Assembly (NCBI RefSeq): GCF_017751145.1
Contig: NZ_CP046640.1
Location: forward strand, 972,137 to 1,036,136
Direction: 5' to 3'
DNA from: Iocasia fonsfrigidae
GTDB lineage: Bacteria > Bacillota > Halanaerobiia > Halanaerobiales > DTU029
DNA length: 64,000 nucleotides
Shown: positions 62,628 through 64,000 of the stretch, one piece after another
Layout of the letters: the number at the start of each line of letters is the position of its first letter
How positions within the stretch are numbered: the stretch's first letter is position 1
Program-made: the position numbers and the translations under genes
Notes under the pieces: generated by a model
The model's input: only the letters and a program-made list of their open reading frames with translations
Database searches by the model: none
What the model was told of the DNA's origin: nothing

Positions 62628-63473
62628 ATGAAAAAGATCGGAATTGTAGGAGCAGGTACGATGGGTAGTGGTATTGCTCAGACAATAGCTCAAAGTGGTT
62701 ATGAGGTTATTTTGAGAGATATTGAACAAGATTTTGTTGATCAGGGCTTAGCTAAGATAGAGAAAAACCTGGCTCGTAGTGTCCAGAAAGAAAGAATAAG
62801 TGCTGCTGAAAAGGATGCTGTCTCGGGGAGAATTACTGGTACAACAGAATTGTCTAAATTAGCTGATGCTGACCTGATTATTGAGGCAATAACCGAGCAG
62901 ATGGAGATTAAAAAAAGGGTTTTTCAGGAGTTAGATGAATTGTGTTCTCCAGAGACAATTCTGGCCAGTAATACCTCTGCCTTAAGTATTACAGAGATTG
63001 CCACTACTACTAAACGCCCTGATAAGGTTTTAGGAATCCATTTCTTTAATCCAGTACCAGTAATGAAACTAGTAGAATTAATCAAGAGTATAACTACTGC
63101 TGAGGAGACTTTTAATAAGGCTAAAGAATTTGTTGAAAAGATTGGTAAAACCCCAGTTGAGGTCAATGAAGCACCTGGTTTTGTAGTTAATCGTATTTTA
63201 ATACCGATGATTAATGAAGCTGCCTTTATTCTATATGAAGGAATAGCGAAAGTAGATGAGATTGATACAGCTATGAAGTTAGGGGCTAATCATCCCTTAG
63301 GACCACTGGCCCTGGGTGATCTGGTTGGTCTGGATGTCTGTCTGGCTATTATGGAAACACTTTATAATGAATTCGGTGACAGTAAATATCGCCCCTGTCC
63401 TTTATTGCGGAAAAAAGTCAGGGCAGGTCACTTAGGTAGGAAGACAGGTAGAGGTTTTTTTGAGTATAATTAA
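62628..63473 (+). CDS. hbd: 3-hydroxybutyryl-CoA dehydrogenase
   Basis: The 281-aa protein starts at ATG 62628 after GGAAGGTG. NAD site [20 protein letters not shown]; catalytic region [12 protein letters not shown], then [17 protein letters not shown] with the active-site His, [18 protein letters not shown], and a C-terminal [16 protein letters not shown]. Length and order are those of clostridial Hbd. It converts acetoacetyl-CoA to 3-hydroxybutyryl-CoA (or the reverse) and supplies the substrate for the crotonase downstream. Confidence 0.95.
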   Translation: MKKIGIVGAGTMGSGIAQTIAQSGYEVILRDIEQDFVDQGLAKIEKNLARSVQKERISAAEKDAVSGRITGTTELSKLADADLIIEAITEQMEIKKRVFQELDELCSPETILASNTSALSITEIATTTKRPDKVLGIHFFNPVPVMKLVELIKSITTAEETFNKAKEFVEKIGKTPVEVNEAPGFVVNRILIPMINEAAFILYEGIAKVDEIDTAMKLGANHPLGPLALGDLVGLDVCLAIMETLYNEFGDSKYRPCPLLRKKVRAGHLGRKTGRGFFEYN

Positions 63474-63488
63474 TAGATATTTGGCGTA

Positions 63489-64000
63489 ATGGAGGTGTTG
63501 AAAATAGCTTATCAAAATTTGATTTTAGAAATAGAGGATAAATTAGCTGTACTTAAGATCAATCGTCCCCGGGCTTTAAATGCCCTAAATAGTGAATTAC
63601 TAGGGGAGATGGCCCAGGCAATAAGTGAATTAGAAAATAATTCTGATGTTAAGGCTATAATTATTACTGGTGAAGGTAATAAGGCTTTTGTGGCTGGAGC
63701 AGATATTGCTGAGATGAAGGAGATGAATGAAAGAGAGGCAGAGGATTTTGCCCGGAAGGGGCAGGGGGTATTTACTATGCTGGAGCAAAGTGCTAAACCA
63801 GTGATTGCAGCAGTAAATGGCTTTGCCCTGGGCGGGGGCAATGAACTGGCCTTAGCCTGTGATATTAGAATGGCCAGCAGTAAAGCGAAATTTGGTCAGC
63901 CAGAGGTAGGTTTGGGTATTATAGCAGGTTTTGGCGGTACTCAGCGTTTAACCAAGATTGTCGGTCCTGCCTCTGCTAAAGAAATATTATTTACTGGAGA
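63489..64000 (+). CDS. crt: Enoyl-CoA hydratase / crotonase (runs off the right edge)
   Basis: The start is uncertain: ATG 63489 has no ribosome site, whereas TTG 63498 lies only 2 nt after GGAGG. The visible ~170 residues are typical crotonase: LAVLKINRPRALNALNSELL, the oxyanion-hole segment FVAGADIAEMKEM, AAVNGFALGGGNELALACDI with the second oxyanion Gly, then ASSKAKFGQPEVGLGI and GGTQRLTKIVG. The Glu of NELALACD and that of PEVGLG are the catalytic pair. It hydrates crotonyl-CoA and completes the bcd-etfBA-hbd-crt set. The 3' end is outside the window. Confidence 0.93.
   Translation, partial: MEVLKIAYQNLILEIEDKLAVLKINRPRALNALNSELLGEMAQAISELENNSDVKAIIITGEGNKAFVAGADIAEMKEMNEREAEDFARKGQGVFTMLEQSAKPVIAAVNGFALGGGNELALACDIRMASSKAKFGQPEVGLGIIAGFGGTQRLTKIVGPASAKEILFTG

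Overview
The window looks like chromosomal DNA from a low-GC anaerobic, fermentative Firmicute with an outer membrane. Halanaerobiales (Halanaerobium/Halothermothrix/Halocella type) is my best guess. The reasons are the AT-rich code with TTG/GTG starts behind strong GGAGG sites, a stand-alone Ni-CO dehydrogenase, a bcd-etfBA-hbd-crt operon, rubrerythrin and a galactofuranose-type ABC importer. The assignment is inference; no rRNA or tRNA is present in the window.

Layout. (1) 1-8766: right flank of a contractile-injection-type locus. It holds a membrane-anchored protein, a 996-aa effector-like protein and a 1,123-aa VgrG/gpD-like spike protein. They are preceded by an 829-bp tandem duplication carrying a truncated second copy and two relic C-terminal tails. 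(2) 9158-25137: a LacI-regulated catabolic cluster for an unidentified sugar acid or oxidised sugar. It encodes a sugar isomerase, a TctCBA tripartite transporter, three Gfo/Idh/MocA dehydrogenases, a short Old-Yellow-Enzyme-like reductase, an SDR, a fumarate-reductase-like flavoprotein, KDPG aldolase and KDG kinase. The last two place the end of the pathway at pyruvate plus glyceraldehyde-3-phosphate. (3) 25253-36290: galactose block, with a YtfQRT-YjfF-type importer, a ROK regulator and galE-(42-aa ORF)-galT-galK-galM (complete Leloir pathway). (4) 36805-42105: DUF362 ferredoxin-like protein, secreted amidase, DksA/TraR-type zinc-finger protein, a 68-aa protein and cooS. (5) 42701-46852 (minus strand): heterodimeric ABC exporter and, upstream, a 50-aa peptide gene with consensus promoter, ribosome site and terminator. 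(6) 47357-49722: YidD-TPR fusion, small exported protein and TPR protein. (7) 49833-55437: a graveyard of group II introns and repeats around a chemoreceptor with an extracytoplasmic CZB domain. (8) 55536-64000: ilvD with a TRAP-receptor relic behind it, a ZIP metal transporter, rubrerythrin, and a butyryl-CoA/crotonyl-CoA operon behind two Rex-like operators; crt runs off the right edge.

A recurrent feature is a family of dispersed intergenic repeats (at least nine copies) built round a palindrome of the type GACAAATATATTTGTC. The arms differ between copies but mostly stay complementary, and three copies carry a ~100-nt insert exactly in the centre. A second inverted-repeat family, with ends reading about CAATTATGCAA, occurs at three places.

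All calls rest on reading motifs in the sequence. No database search was possible, so family names are recognition and not computed hits.
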